Assembly (NCBI GenBank): GCA_031549965.1
Contig: JAVBPB010000028.1
Coordinates: 1-31,876, forward strand
Reading direction: 5' to 3'
DNA from: JAVBPB01 sp031549965
GTDB lineage: Bacteria; Bacillota; Clostridia; Lachnospirales; Lachnospiraceae
DNA length: 31,876 bases
Shown in pieces: positions 14,858 to 23,561 of the stretch (position 1 is its first letter; each line of letters opens with the position of its first letter). The position numbers were made by a program, and so were the translations under genes. The notes under the pieces were generated by a model. The model was not told the DNA's origin. It saw only the letters and a list, made by a program, of their open reading frames with translations, and made no database searches.

Positions 14858-16438
14858 TTATTTTTTATAATATACCGATGCCATATCCTGAACATAAATA
14901 GGATAGAATGTATATCCTCCAAGACGTTTGTTTACAGCAACTAATAATGCAGGGTCTTGTAAATAAACCGATGCACCATCTTTTGTAAGAATTTCTTGAA
15001 TTTCTTTGTATAATTTTATTTTTTCATTATCATCTGTTGAACTGATTGCCTGCTTTAATAAATTATCAAAGGTTTCGTTTTTATAGTTAACAAAATTATT
15101 ACTTGCAGTAGAAGAATATCTTTCAAGTATATCTCTTGGAGATAATTTCCCTTCAAGCCCAATTATGGTTGACTGATAATTTTTTGACGTATATACATCG
15201 CTAAGCCAGGCTGCCCATTCAACTAATTGTATCTTCGCATTAATATTTACTGCTTTTAGTTGTTCGACAATTACTTGGGCTGTATCTACATGAAACTGGT
15301 AGTTTGATGGAACTGTAATAGTAAAGTCAAACCCTTGCTCATATCCTGCTTCTTTAAGTAAGTCCTTAGCCTTTTGTACATCATTTAAGTAATAGTTTTC
15401 AAGTTCACTATTATAATATTTTCCAAAACCATGAAACATATTTGTGCCTATAATATTTCCATGTCCTCCGGCAACCATGTCAATTATCTCTTGTTTATTT
15501 ATTGCATAATTCATTGCCTGTCTGACTAATTCATTATCAAACGGCTCCGCATTATTATTTAGAAATAGTCCTTGTACTAAATTCATATTCCCAATTTCAA
15601 TGTTATAGCTGTCTTTTAATTCATCTACCTGAGTAATGGTTAGATAAGGGAAAATATCAATTGCATTTGCCTTTAACTCTAAAAATGCCGCATCTGTATT
15701 AGATGATATCTTAAATGTAACTTCATCTAAGTATGGCTTTTTTATATCCCAATAACTATCAAACTTTCTAACTACAACGCTTTGCTGAGGTGAGTATGAG
15801 GTAAATCGAAATGGACCTGTTCCTACTGGATTTGTATTTAGGCTCTTAGCATCCTCAGGTACTATTGCATTAGTAAAATAACCTATTAACTCTGTATCTG
15901 CTTCTTTAAGTTTTACTTCTACAGTTTTTTCATCTACAGCATTTATTTCTAAAATATTAGAAAATGCTGATATGGATACTACCTCAGGATCGATTGTATC
16001 AAGCATACCAGCACATCTTTTAATTGAATATATTATATCATCAACTGTAACAAGACTGCCATCATGAAACTTAATACCTTCCCTTAAGGTAAAGATATAA
16101 GTCTTTGCACCGTCTAAAAGCTCGTATTTACTTGCCACAGCTGGAACTAAATTTCCTTCTTTATCAGGCTTTACAAGGCCCTCAAATATATTAAACAATA
16201 CTTCTCTGGTTCCTGCCGCTACTGCTTTGTGTGGGTCAAGACTGTCTATATCTTGTGTTATTCCTACTATTACTGAACCTCCATAGGTTGGTTCATCTAA
16301 ATTATTTTGAGAGATATTATCATTTGTGGGAGTGGTAGTTTCCTCGTTTGACCTTTTGTCTTGGCATCCGCTAAGTACAATGGTCATTAAAAGTACTAAC
16401 ATCATAAAAAGGGATAACTTTTTATTTCCTTTTTTCAT
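14858..16438 (-). CDS. Peptide-binding lipoprotein of the ABC transporter (SBP family 5)
   Basis: A 526-residue extracytoplasmic solute-binding protein anchored as a lipoprotein. The signal peptide (KKLSLFMMLVLLMTIV) ends in the lipobox LSGC, with acylated Cys at about 25, followed by a Ser/Thr/Asn linker. The family 5 signature is seen in the first lobe: FEGLVKPDKEGNLVPAVASK, and YIFTLREGIKFHDGS. PVGTGPFRFTSY and the second-lobe motif QAMNYAINKQEII are also typical. Family members bind di- or oligopeptides, nickel or opines; the ligand is not predictable. ATG 16438 has GAGGAG upstream. It is the first gene of the operon, behind the promoter at 16489-16517. Confidence 0.95.
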   Translation of the reverse strand: MKKGNKKLSLFMMLVLLMTIVLSGCQDKRSNEETTTPTNDNISQNNLDEPTYGGSVIVGITQDIDSLDPHKAVAAGTREVLFNIFEGLVKPDKEGNLVPAVASKYELLDGAKTYIFTLREGIKFHDGSLVTVDDIIYSIKRCAGMLDTIDPEVVSISAFSNILEINAVDEKTVEVKLKEADTELIGYFTNAIVPEDAKSLNTNPVGTGPFRFTSYSPQQSVVVRKFDSYWDIKKPYLDEVTFKISSNTDAAFLELKANAIDIFPYLTITQVDELKDSYNIEIGNMNLVQGLFLNNNAEPFDNELVRQAMNYAINKQEIIDMVAGGHGNIIGTNMFHGFGKYYNSELENYYLNDVQKAKDLLKEAGYEQGFDFTITVPSNYQFHVDTAQVIVEQLKAVNINAKIQLVEWAAWLSDVYTSKNYQSTIIGLEGKLSPRDILERYSSTASNNFVNYKNETFDNLLKQAISSTDDNEKIKLYKEIQEILTKDGASVYLQDPALLVAVNKRLGGYTFYPIYVQDMASVYYKK

Positions 16439-16488
16439 ATTGTGACTCCTCTTTTAATATTCTCGCATTATTAAATTGTTGTTTTTAT

Positions 16489-16517
16489 ATTTTATTACTA
16501 ATTCCTGTAAAATGCAA
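16489..16517 (-). promoter_or_regulatory. Probable promoter of the peptide transporter operon
   Basis: TTGCAT (16517-16512), 17-base spacer, TAAAAT (16494-16489) on the minus strand, about 50 bases upstream of the binding-protein ATG. Confidence 0.5.
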
Positions 16518-16601
16518 GGTATTTTTTTAGTATTTTATTGTTGTTATCATATGTTGTTACTCTATATGATATCGACAATATTAAATCTTCTTTTAATATG
16601 G

Positions 16602-17813
16602 CTATTCCTCCCCAGCCTTAAAGTTATAAATTGGTTTAATAATTTTAACAATATCGGCAGTTTCTTTAATATTATTGATTATTTCATCAATAGATTTATA
16701 TGCCATTGGACATTCATCTAAGGTATTGTTATTAACAGAAGTTGTGTAAATTCCTTTCATTTGTCTTTTAAACTCTGATACGGTAAATGAATCTTTTGCT
16801 GCTCTTCTTGACATTAATCTTCCTGCACCGTGGGGAGCTGAGTAATTCCAATCTGCATTTCCCTTTCCTATGCAAATTAAAGAACCATCCCTCATATTAA
16901 TTGGTATTAAAAGTTTTTCTCCATCCTTTGCAGATACTGCACCTTTCCTTAAAATCATTTGTTCAGTGTCAATGTAATTATGAATGGTAGTAAATTCTTC
17001 CTCTACTTTTAACTTCATTCCACGAATAATTTCATCCATCATTGCTTTTCTATTTAACGCTGCAAAGTTTTGAATCAGTTTCATATCATGAATATAATCC
17101 TCAAACAAATCACCCTTTAAATATGCTAATGTTTTTGGTATATCTGTATTTGTCTGATTCTTTAATGACTTAATAGCACTTTGAATTTCATTTACCCTGC
17201 CACAAGCTTTGTACTCATTTATTAAGTCTTCCATATCCCCTTTAGAAAAACCATTTAGTCCATTATATGCTTCTTCTTGATAAAGTTTTGCTATCTCCAA
17301 TCCTATATGTCTTGAACCGGAATGAATTACAACATAAATAACCCCTTCATTATCTTTATCTACTTCAATAAAATGATTTCCTCCGCCTAATGTACCCATG
17401 CTCAACTGTGCTCTTTGCAAATTAATTTTTCCTGAATTCAAACATCTTAATTTTGTTAAATCTATCTCATCATTATATTTATGAAGTGTTTTTCTAATAT
17501 TGAAGCCTGATGGTATTTTTTCATAAATCAATTTATCTAGTTTTTCTAATTCAATGTGGCTATTTTTTATCCTGATAGTTTCCATACCACAGCCAATATC
17601 TACACCAACAAGATTAGGAACTACTTTATCTGTTATTGTCATAGTTGTTCCAATTGTACATCCCGCTCCTGCATGGACATCCGGCATAATTCTTATTTTT
17701 GAATCTTCAATAAAGTTTTGATTGCATAATAACTTTACTTGCTCTAATGCTACATCTTCAATATTATCAGTAAATACTTTTGCTGTATTATATTTTCCCT
17801 GAACCTCTTTCAT
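16602..17813 (-). CDS. rtcB: RtcB-family RNA ligase, copy 1
   Basis: GTP- and Mn-dependent 3'-phosphate (or 2',3'-cyclic phosphate)/5'-OH RNA ligase, used in RNA repair. The 403 residues are a full-length bacterial RtcB. Seen: the Cys metal ligand in VGVDIGCGMET, GTLGGGNHFIEVD, VIHSGSRHIG, HNYID, and the nucleotidyl-accepting His in APHGAGRLMSR. The second metal motif reads TIHNYID, not the usual CHHN, so this paralogue is divergent from copy 2 (26604-27836). Its ATG overlaps the stop of the upstream small protein as TAATG, so the two are translationally coupled. No archease or RtcA gene is present. Confidence 0.92.
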   Translation of the reverse strand: MKEVQGKYNTAKVFTDNIEDVALEQVKLLCNQNFIEDSKIRIMPDVHAGAGCTIGTTMTITDKVVPNLVGVDIGCGMETIRIKNSHIELEKLDKLIYEKIPSGFNIRKTLHKYNDEIDLTKLRCLNSGKINLQRAQLSMGTLGGGNHFIEVDKDNEGVIYVVIHSGSRHIGLEIAKLYQEEAYNGLNGFSKGDMEDLINEYKACGRVNEIQSAIKSLKNQTNTDIPKTLAYLKGDLFEDYIHDMKLIQNFAALNRKAMMDEIIRGMKLKVEEEFTTIHNYIDTEQMILRKGAVSAKDGEKLLIPINMRDGSLICIGKGNADWNYSAPHGAGRLMSRRAAKDSFTVSEFKRQMKGIYTTSVNNNTLDECPMAYKSIDEIINNIKETADIVKIIKPIYNFKAGEE

Positions 17814-17998
17814 TAATATTCCTCTTTTCTTCTTATTTCATTTAATCGTTTCTTCTTCTGGTTTATGTGATGAACCTTAGCTCTTGGATAATATTTACTG
17901 CATTTTTGACAATATCCAAAATGTACTGCATCTCTGTTTTTTTCGCATTTTCCATTTGATATATAATGTTTACATACGGTTTCTCTTGTTTTTGCCAT
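17813..17998 (-). CDS. Small Cys-rich, probably zinc-binding protein coupled to rtcB
   Basis: A 61-residue basic protein. The first half carries Cys and His residues in TVCKHYISNGKCEK and AVHFGYCQKCSKYYPRAK, which could form one zinc site (C-x7-C ... C-x2-C with nearby His). The second half is a charged helix rich in Lys and Arg, suitable for RNA contact. ATG 17998 has GGAGGT 4 bases upstream; a TTG 12 bases earlier is not chosen because it overlaps that site. The stop TAA shares a base with the rtcB start. I do not recognise a named family; a role as RNA-binding partner of the ligase is inference from coupling. Confidence 0.8.
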   Translation of the reverse strand: MAKTRETVCKHYISNGKCEKNRDAVHFGYCQKCSKYYPRAKVHHINQKKKRLNEIRRKEEY

Positions 17999-18010
17999 GT
18001 TGACCTCCAA

Positions 18011-18315
18011 ATTAAATGTTACATATATCTGGATTATTATTCACCAAAATCTTTTTCATCGATTACTTTTATTTTGCCAATTAAAAAGCCGGTTTAATAA
18101 ACGCAACTTTGCTTTATTAAATCGACTTTTGATTACTTTTTAGGTTTTAAAATACTATTGCAAATGTGAATAGTTAATTAAAAATCATTTCATTCTTTCA
18201 TTACTAAAATTATATGAATATATATTTTTTACTATTCATAAAAGTATTTATTATTACATACTTTATATTATTTTATTAATTGAATAAATAGCACGATTTT
18301 ATTCATGCTGAACGT
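18011..18315. other. Gene-free AT-rich stretch upstream of the rtcB pair
   Basis: No gene seen. It contains the hairpin at 18083-18121 and otherwise AT-rich sequence that presumably holds the promoter of the rtcB copy 1 unit. Confidence 0.5.
18083..18121 (-). terminator. Hairpin with T tract between the 48-codon gene and the rtcB unit
   Basis: TTTAATAAA-C-GCAA (18093-18106) pairs with TTGC-TTTATTAAA (18109-18121), a 13-bp stem with one bulge. On the minus strand CCGGC and then TTTTT (18087-18083) follow. It can end transcripts of the upstream small gene, or act as an attenuator for the rtcB unit. Confidence 0.5.
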
Positions 18316-18462
18316 TTAAATTTTTATATATTTCCCTTGAGAGGAACATAAGGTGTTTTCATAAAACGAATAGCATAAATCTATATGAAATTGTTGAAAA
18401 TAATTTTCTTTTATATGTTGATTGTAGATATTAAAATATCTGTTCATTTCATAACTTTTCAT
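18316..18462 (-). CDS. Small protein of 48 residues, unknown
   Basis: ATG 18462 is preceded by a near-perfect AAAGGAGG ribosome site 8 bases upstream. The product starts MKSYEMNRYFNIYNQHI and ends SSQGKYIKI. It is rich in Tyr, Phe and Asn, contains two Cys and has no membrane segment or signal peptide. A TATACT -10-like element lies about 55 bases upstream and the hairpin at 18083-18121 follows. The strong ribosome site is the main evidence; the family is unknown. Confidence 0.5.
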   Translation of the reverse strand: MKSYEMNRYFNIYNQHIKENYFQQFHIDLCYSFYENTLCSSQGKYIKI

Positions 18463-18679
18463 TAGAATTCCTCCTTTCCTAAATTTATTTGTTAATATGA
18501 TTCATTTATTTCACATATAGTATATCGGTTGTTTTTTCTATTTCATAACCTCAATGTTTATTTTAAACTAAAATTGACCTAAATATCGCTAGTCCAATAT
18601 AATATATCTATATAGAATTTATAGATATATTATATGCAAAATATATTTTTGCATGTCCTGTCTTGTTCTTTATCATTAG

Positions 18680-19642
18680 TTAATCCAAATGTTCAAAGGC
18701 GTTATATGCCTTAATTAGCTGTTCTTCTCTCCAAGTATAACCTAGTAAATCATTGTAATCTCTGTAATGATATTCGATTACCCAAATAAGTGCTAAATAT
18801 AAATCGTATAACGCAGATCTGATTTTTGCATTTTTATCTAGTTCTTCAACATTTAAACTATATCCATCAAAAAATCTTCTACTGTGTGCATGTTTACGGA
18901 AAAAATACTCCATTAGCGGGTCACCCCATAATGCCCTTTCAAAATCAATTATTCCTGTAATTACTTCGTTCTTAACCAAGACATTGCCCTGCCACAGATC
19001 CCAATGTATTAGTTTAGCTGTTTTCACGTCATCACAAGCATATAAAAACGAGCTAAAAATGTTCTCAATCTTTCCATAAGCCAATGGTAATTTTATATCC
19101 GCTTCCTTACCATCTGACAGTATATCTGATGCTATACTTCCAAAGGCTTTCTTCCAGCTTCCGAACTGTTTATCTTTTTGTGCTAAATACCCAAATGTTT
19201 TATTTTCTATTCTATTGATTTGTCTGTTTAATCTCCCTATCTGATATAAAATGTCACCATTCTTCTCTTCACTTAATTCCGACGAAAGAGCATTAAAGTT
19301 TCTGCCTGAAATTTTTTCCATGAAAAAATATTCCCCATCGCATCGTGTTTTTGTTTTATCATAGAATAACACTTGAGGAACCACGACGTTTGTGTTTTCC
19401 TTTACCAATGTTAATGCCTCAACTTCTGCCCTCATTGCGTATTTTTCGTACCTTAAAATTCGGCATTCATCTTTTGGTGCAATTTTCAATACGACTTTTT
19501 TATCCTCTAATTTCACTATATATATCGAACTAAATTCACCTATATTATTCTCGACAAACTCCTTAACTGGCATTCCAAATGAGTGTTGTACAAGGTCGTG
19601 TATTTGATTAGCTGTCAATCTATTCTTTGTTGAACTATTCAT
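18680..19642 (-). CDS. Aminoglycoside-phosphotransferase-family kinase 1
   Basis: A 320-residue cytoplasmic small-molecule kinase of the APH/choline kinase fold. Seen: the N-lobe with SIYIVKLEDKKVVLKIAPKD (Lys for ATP), the hinge YFFMEKISG, the Brenner catalytic loop HWDLWQGNVLV (H-x-D-x4-N) and the metal-binding DFERALWGDP. Length and motif layout resemble antibiotic phosphotransferases such as those acting on aminoglycosides, hygromycin or macrolides, but the substrate is unproven. ATG 19642 has GGGGGAG 6 bases upstream. It is followed upstream by a membrane protein gene (19 bases) and shares the direction of the whole resistance-like cluster. Confidence 0.88.
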   Translation of the reverse strand: MNSSTKNRLTANQIHDLVQHSFGMPVKEFVENNIGEFSSIYIVKLEDKKVVLKIAPKDECRILRYEKYAMRAEVEALTLVKENTNVVVPQVLFYDKTKTRCDGEYFFMEKISGRNFNALSSELSEEKNGDILYQIGRLNRQINRIENKTFGYLAQKDKQFGSWKKAFGSIASDILSDGKEADIKLPLAYGKIENIFSSFLYACDDVKTAKLIHWDLWQGNVLVKNEVITGIIDFERALWGDPLMEYFFRKHAHSRRFFDGYSLNVEELDKNAKIRSALYDLYLALIWVIEYHYRDYNDLLGYTWREEQLIKAYNAFEHLD

Positions 19643-19661
19643 ATTTATCTCCCCCTCTCAG

Positions 19662-20315
19662 TTACATAACAAACATGACAAATAAAATGGGAAATGTTTT
19701 CTTCATATCTCTGTTTGTCAATAAATACACTACTCCAAAAATAAATCCAGACAATGCAGATAATAATCCCACTGCTAAAGATCCTTTTGTAAGGCAATGC
19801 ATTATTCCCCATGTTAATGCCACACCTATGCCACCATATGGGAAGTTTTCTTTCTTAAAACATAGTTCACAGGCTTTTTGTGCAAAAATGATAATGAGAG
19901 TAAACAATACTGTTTCAAATATGTAGTATATATATTGAAAAATAAATTTAAGCCAACCGTTGTAATTAAATTCCTTAACGATTTTAAAGCCATTCCAATC
20001 AATATAAGAAACAATAATCATAAAAATAATGCAAATAATTATCATTATCCTCTGCCAAATTTTCATACTACCTTTACTTTCAAATAAATCAAACTGATAT
20101 TTCTTCTTTGATACTTTTACAAGTATAGCCCCAATGATTGCCCATGTAATGCAAGTTACTGTCCAGTGCAAAATGTTTTGAATTGTTGTCCATTCACCTA
20201 TTGGAGCATTATAGATAATAGGCTCCAGTAAGAAAGCATAGATCGCTTCTACTCCTAATCCAGCAAAAGAACATAATGCCAATAGTAAAAATTTTAATCC
20301 TGTCACTTTTTTCAT
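19662..20315 (-). CDS. Integral membrane protein, CPBP-like
   Basis: A 217-residue protein with six to seven hydrophobic segments. The C-terminal part has LTWGIMHCLTKGSLAVGLLS, then GFIFGVVYLLT, which resembles the third and fourth CPBP (CAAX protease/bacteriocin immunity) motifs with the conserved His; the EExxR motif is weak or absent (a Glu lies in IFETVLFT). So it is at best a divergent CPBP protein. Start: ATG 20315, with GGAGAGG upstream, instead of an upstream start at 20366 lacking a ribosome site. It lies in the cluster with the phosphotransferases. Confidence 0.65.
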   Translation of the reverse strand: MKKVTGLKFLLLALCSFAGLGVEAIYAFLLEPIIYNAPIGEWTTIQNILHWTVTCITWAIIGAILVKVSKKKYQFDLFESKGSMKIWQRIMIIICIIFMIIVSYIDWNGFKIVKEFNYNGWLKFIFQYIYYIFETVLFTLIIIFAQKACELCFKKENFPYGGIGVALTWGIMHCLTKGSLAVGLLSALSGFIFGVVYLLTNRDMKKTFPILFVMFVM

Positions 20316-20400
20316 ATTGGTACCTCTCCTTGTATATTTTTTTGTATTACTAAATATTTCAATCACATAGATTAATTATACTTATTAATGGTATAGAAGC

Positions 20401-20970
20401 TTAAGATCTTTTAATAGACATTATTAGGCTATCCATCAATTCTCCATCTGTTATTTCTCTTTTCTTTATAACTTTAATAGGTTTAAACCCACATTTTTCA
20501 TAGCATTTAATAGCTCGTTCATTCCATGTTTGAGGATCAATAAAAACCTCATCAGCATCTTTTTGTTCAAACAAGTAACCGAGTAGTAGCTGAAGTATTT
20601 CTGTTCCATAGCCTTTATTTCTATCCCCATCATCAGCTATAAATAAATCAATGCCATAATTGTTTTTTGAAATATCAACTATTAACTCATCCTTTAAATC
20701 ATAATCTTCATTGCTATTTATTGGAAAATATTGAATATATCCTGCCGGACTTTTGTGTATTTCGATTATACAAGCAACCACAAGACTTTCACCTATCACT
20801 TTGGGACGGAATTTATCAAGTACCTTTTTAATGTCAAATACATTTTTCACTCCCTCATAATATTTCAATACTACTGGATTAGAGAGCCAGCTAACCATTA
20901 AATTATAGTCAGCGTCACAATCCTTCATTTTACGAATTTCAATTGATGAACCTTTACAAAGATAGTTCAT
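20401..20970 (-). CDS. GNAT acetyltransferase, AAC(6')-like
   Basis: A 189-residue GNAT N-acetyltransferase. The acetyl-CoA loop is DDGDRNKGYGTEILQLLLGY (motif A), preceded by the YGIDLFI strand; motif B is NERAIKCYEKCGFKPI. The N-terminus IEIRKMKDCDADYNLMVSWL, then SNPVVLKYYEG, resembles aminoglycoside 6'-N-acetyltransferases and related siderophore enzymes. Acetylation of an aminoglycoside is plausible because of its three APH-fold neighbours, but not shown. ATG 20970 has AAAGGAGG and is strongly initiated. Confidence 0.85.
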   Translation of the reverse strand: MNYLCKGSSIEIRKMKDCDADYNLMVSWLSNPVVLKYYEGVKNVFDIKKVLDKFRPKVIGESLVVACIIEIHKSPAGYIQYFPINSNEDYDLKDELIVDISKNNYGIDLFIADDGDRNKGYGTEILQLLLGYLFEQKDADEVFIDPQTWNERAIKCYEKCGFKPIKVIKKREITDGELMDSLIMSIKRS

Positions 20971-21168
20971 GGTTATCCTCCTTTTATATTAAAGTCATAT
21001 TAAAAGTTATGCAATTCTGAATACGAGCAATCATCAATTAATTACCAGTTTATATTAATCAATTCAGTATTTTTAAATATATTCATTGTATCTAAAAATA
21101 TTGTTAAATACAAACTATAAACGTGTAAAAACACATCCATAAATTTGCATAAGAAATAATTTAAAAAA

Positions 21169-21252
21169 CTAAACATTTATACAAATTCCTAGTATAATAA
21201 AGTTTGCACACAACATTAAAAAGGAATTATGATAATTTTTCCATTTTTTCAC
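21169..21252 (-). CDS. Hydrophobic 27-residue peptide
   Basis: GTG 21252 has GGGAGGTGG ending 5 bases upstream, an excellent ribosome site. The product is MKKWKNYHNSFLMLCANFII followed by LGICINV: a positively charged start and a single hydrophobic segment with two Cys. It resembles type I toxin peptides, leader peptides or membrane micro-proteins. The rest of 20971-21427 holds nothing else I can support; a second, non-coding role (leader of the GNAT gene, 200 bases downstream) is possible. Confidence 0.45.
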   Translation of the reverse strand: MKKWKNYHNSFLMLCANFIILGICINV

Positions 21253-21427
21253 AACAGCCACCTCCCACAAAAGAGAAATAACTGTATTTCTTCATTATAT
21301 ATTAAAAAAAGTAAAAATAATAGCAAATCAATCTATTTTAGTGTAAAAATAAATAAATTGATTTGCCTAAGTTAATGACATTGTGTAAATCCAAGTTTTA
21401 ATATCTTTCCAAATTATAAAGCTTATG

Positions 21428-22417
21428 CTAAAATTCAATATTTTTGCCAAAACAATTAACTTTATCTGATAATTCAACTATTAGTTTATCCCTAAGTAAA
21501 ACCATCCATTCTGGTTCATTTTCATATTTATCATGTAAAGTGCGTAAACGCCTAGTATATCCAAATAGGTCACAATAACGTTTGAATACAGGGCTTAGTG
21601 CAAGTTCCTCATTATTTATCTCACCTTCACTACGATAGCCAGATATGAAGTTTGATATTGCAAAGTCACAGTGCTTTTTATCTAATGTGCTTTTAATTGC
21701 TCTGATGGAACGATCTATATCGATGATAAACCAATGATATATGGAGTCATCAAAATCAATAGGACAAAATTCTTTCGTCTTACTATCATAGAAGACATTT
21801 TGAGCCTCAAAATCATAATGGACTAAACCATAGTTAGTTCGTGTTTGTGGCAATTTGCAGAGAAAATTTTTTAATAACTTTATTTCAGTATGAGCAGCAT
21901 CGTTTACCTTATATTCCCTTAATAATTTTTCACACCAGTCAAGTTGTTGTTTCCAATCTGGACGAGTTGCTTCAATTGGTTCAAAACATGTGCTAAGTTT
22001 ATGTAAATTGGCAAGGGATTTACCAAATTCAAAATATAGTTCATGGGAATACTCTATCTGCGTTAATGGTTTACCACCAACATCTTTAAAAACAACGGCT
22101 ATATATTCGCCCCATGGAGTGTTGGAAATAACAAGTTCCTTACCATCTTTTGCTGAAACTGTTTCAACAGCTCGATATTTCATTTTATGTAAATATCTCA
22201 AAAATTCCAACTCTGCCTGAACATGGGATATCACCTTTTCATCGGTAGGAGCAAAACGTAGAAAACACTTTATATTTCCAATATAAATAGGATAAACCGC
22301 ATTGGAAGATATCCTAAAATCATTCAAGCTATCCAATTTATTGCTGTTGTAATCCCAATTTTTAATTAGCATGTATACCAAATCTCTATTATCAAAGAGA
22401 TGTTTAAGTTTCATCAT
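21428..22417 (-). CDS. Aminoglycoside-phosphotransferase-family kinase 2 (SrkA/HomoSer-kinase-II-like)
   Basis: A 329-residue kinase of the APH fold. The N-lobe reads YPIYIGNIKCFLRFAPTDEK; the catalytic loop is LVHYDFEAQNVFYD (H-x-D-x4-N), and the metal site CPIDFDDSIYHWFIIDIDRS. The DFDD form and the pattern HYDFEAQN fit the broad group with stress-response kinase and antibiotic kinases such as spectinomycin/viomycin-type ones. It begins at ATG 22417; the ribosome site is weak (GAGG further away). It lies 36 bases after kinase 3 and probably shares its promoter. Confidence 0.85.
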   Translation of the reverse strand: MMKLKHLFDNRDLVYMLIKNWDYNSNKLDSLNDFRISSNAVYPIYIGNIKCFLRFAPTDEKVISHVQAELEFLRYLHKMKYRAVETVSAKDGKELVISNTPWGEYIAVVFKDVGGKPLTQIEYSHELYFEFGKSLANLHKLSTCFEPIEATRPDWKQQLDWCEKLLREYKVNDAAHTEIKLLKNFLCKLPQTRTNYGLVHYDFEAQNVFYDSKTKEFCPIDFDDSIYHWFIIDIDRSIRAIKSTLDKKHCDFAISNFISGYRSEGEINNEELALSPVFKRYCDLFGYTRRLRTLHDKYENEPEWMVLLRDKLIVELSDKVNCFGKNIEF

Positions 22418-22453
22418 AGGCTAATAATCCTCAAATTTATTTTCATACTTTTT

Positions 22454-23404
22454 TCAAAAACAGAAATCATCTAAATCTTTGCATTCATTGGCCAGATATT
22501 CTAAATCACTTATACGCTGTTCATTAGACAAATCGTCATATAGTATACTTTCAAGAAAAGCCCATATGTCTTCCAATTTCCTTCTTACAGTATAAAAAGA
22601 TAACATATCTTGATCTAGAATAAATTCCGGACGAATGTTGATGTAATGTTTAAGGAAGATATCCCAATAATCTTTTTTAGCAAACATAAACAAATCGGCC
22701 TCAGTCGGCCCAAGCTTCAACCCTTCCCAATCCACAAGAACAATGTGATCACTTTGCATAAGATTAAAGCCATGTGCATCTGTATGGCAAATCACCATTT
22801 TGCTATTTTTTTGTTTAACAATATTTAATAAATACTTGATTTCATTAATTTTTATTTTTAGTTGTTCAAGGCAAGGCTGCAATATTATTTTTATATCATC
22901 AGGCAAAGTCACATAGTCGTCTGATATATATTTCTCCAAAGAAGAGCAGAAACACACATCGAAATTTTCTCTAATTTTATCCATATTTATGGGGATTTCT
23001 TGACCGTAGCTATGTAAATGTGCCATGATTTCGGCTATTTCGATAATCTGTGTATGTGTTAATTTATTTTTTTCAATTGCTTCACCATTAATGTAGTCAA
23101 ATAAAGTATATACATTTTCATTATCTTCATAACGATAACTTCCACTATTAGTTGTTATGGGTTGTATGATTTTACCTTGAAGTTTAGTGTTTTGGTTTAA
23201 CCACAATAAAACTGGCATATAATTATCTATATTTTCAATCCATAAAGATGTTTGAGTCAATCTTTTATCATAAACTTTCAAAAAGAAATTATCATTTTTT
23301 GTTTTTATTTTATACGCAGAAGCTGACAAACCGCCTCTTGTTTCAACTATACCTGTACATTTAATACCGAATTGGGTTTTTAGTATACTGGTAATTTTAT
23401 CCAT
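22454..23404 (-). CDS. Aminoglycoside-phosphotransferase-family kinase 3, APH(9)/spectinomycin-kinase-like
   Basis: A 316-residue APH-fold kinase. Nucleotide-binding part: GGLSASAYKIKTKNDNFFLK; lid/hinge NVYTLFDYINGEA; catalytic loop VICHTDAHGFNLM (H-x-D-x4-N); metal site VLVDWEGLKLGPTEADLFMF. The pattern of the catalytic loop and the DWEGL site resemble spectinomycin 9-phosphotransferase. The ATG at 23404 has GGAGAG 8 bases upstream; a start 21 bases earlier is less likely. It is the first gene behind the strong promoter at 23437-23465. Confidence 0.85.
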   Translation of the reverse strand: MDKITSILKTQFGIKCTGIVETRGGLSASAYKIKTKNDNFFLKVYDKRLTQTSLWIENIDNYMPVLLWLNQNTKLQGKIIQPITTNSGSYRYEDNENVYTLFDYINGEAIEKNKLTHTQIIEIAEIMAHLHSYGQEIPINMDKIRENFDVCFCSSLEKYISDDYVTLPDDIKIILQPCLEQLKIKINEIKYLLNIVKQKNSKMVICHTDAHGFNLMQSDHIVLVDWEGLKLGPTEADLFMFAKKDYWDIFLKHYINIRPEFILDQDMLSFYTVRRKLEDIWAFLESILYDDLSNEQRISDLEYLANECKDLDDFCF

Positions 23405-23436
23405 AGTTAACACTCTCCATAACAAAATTTTATTAT

Positions 23437-23465
23437 ATAATATCTGAATTTTAATGCTTTGTCAA
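23437..23465 (-). promoter_or_regulatory. Sigma-A promoter of the kinase 3 - kinase 2 unit
   Basis: TTGACA (23465-23460), 17-base spacer, TATTAT (23442-23437) on the minus strand, about 33 bases upstream of the ATG. Confidence 0.7.
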
Positions 23466-23561
23466 CACTATCCCTTTCTATGATTCAGTTATTGGATAAA
23501 TAGATATAAATTAATTATATTTAACTTGTTTTTCTCAATATGGATTTTTAGGTTAAGACTA

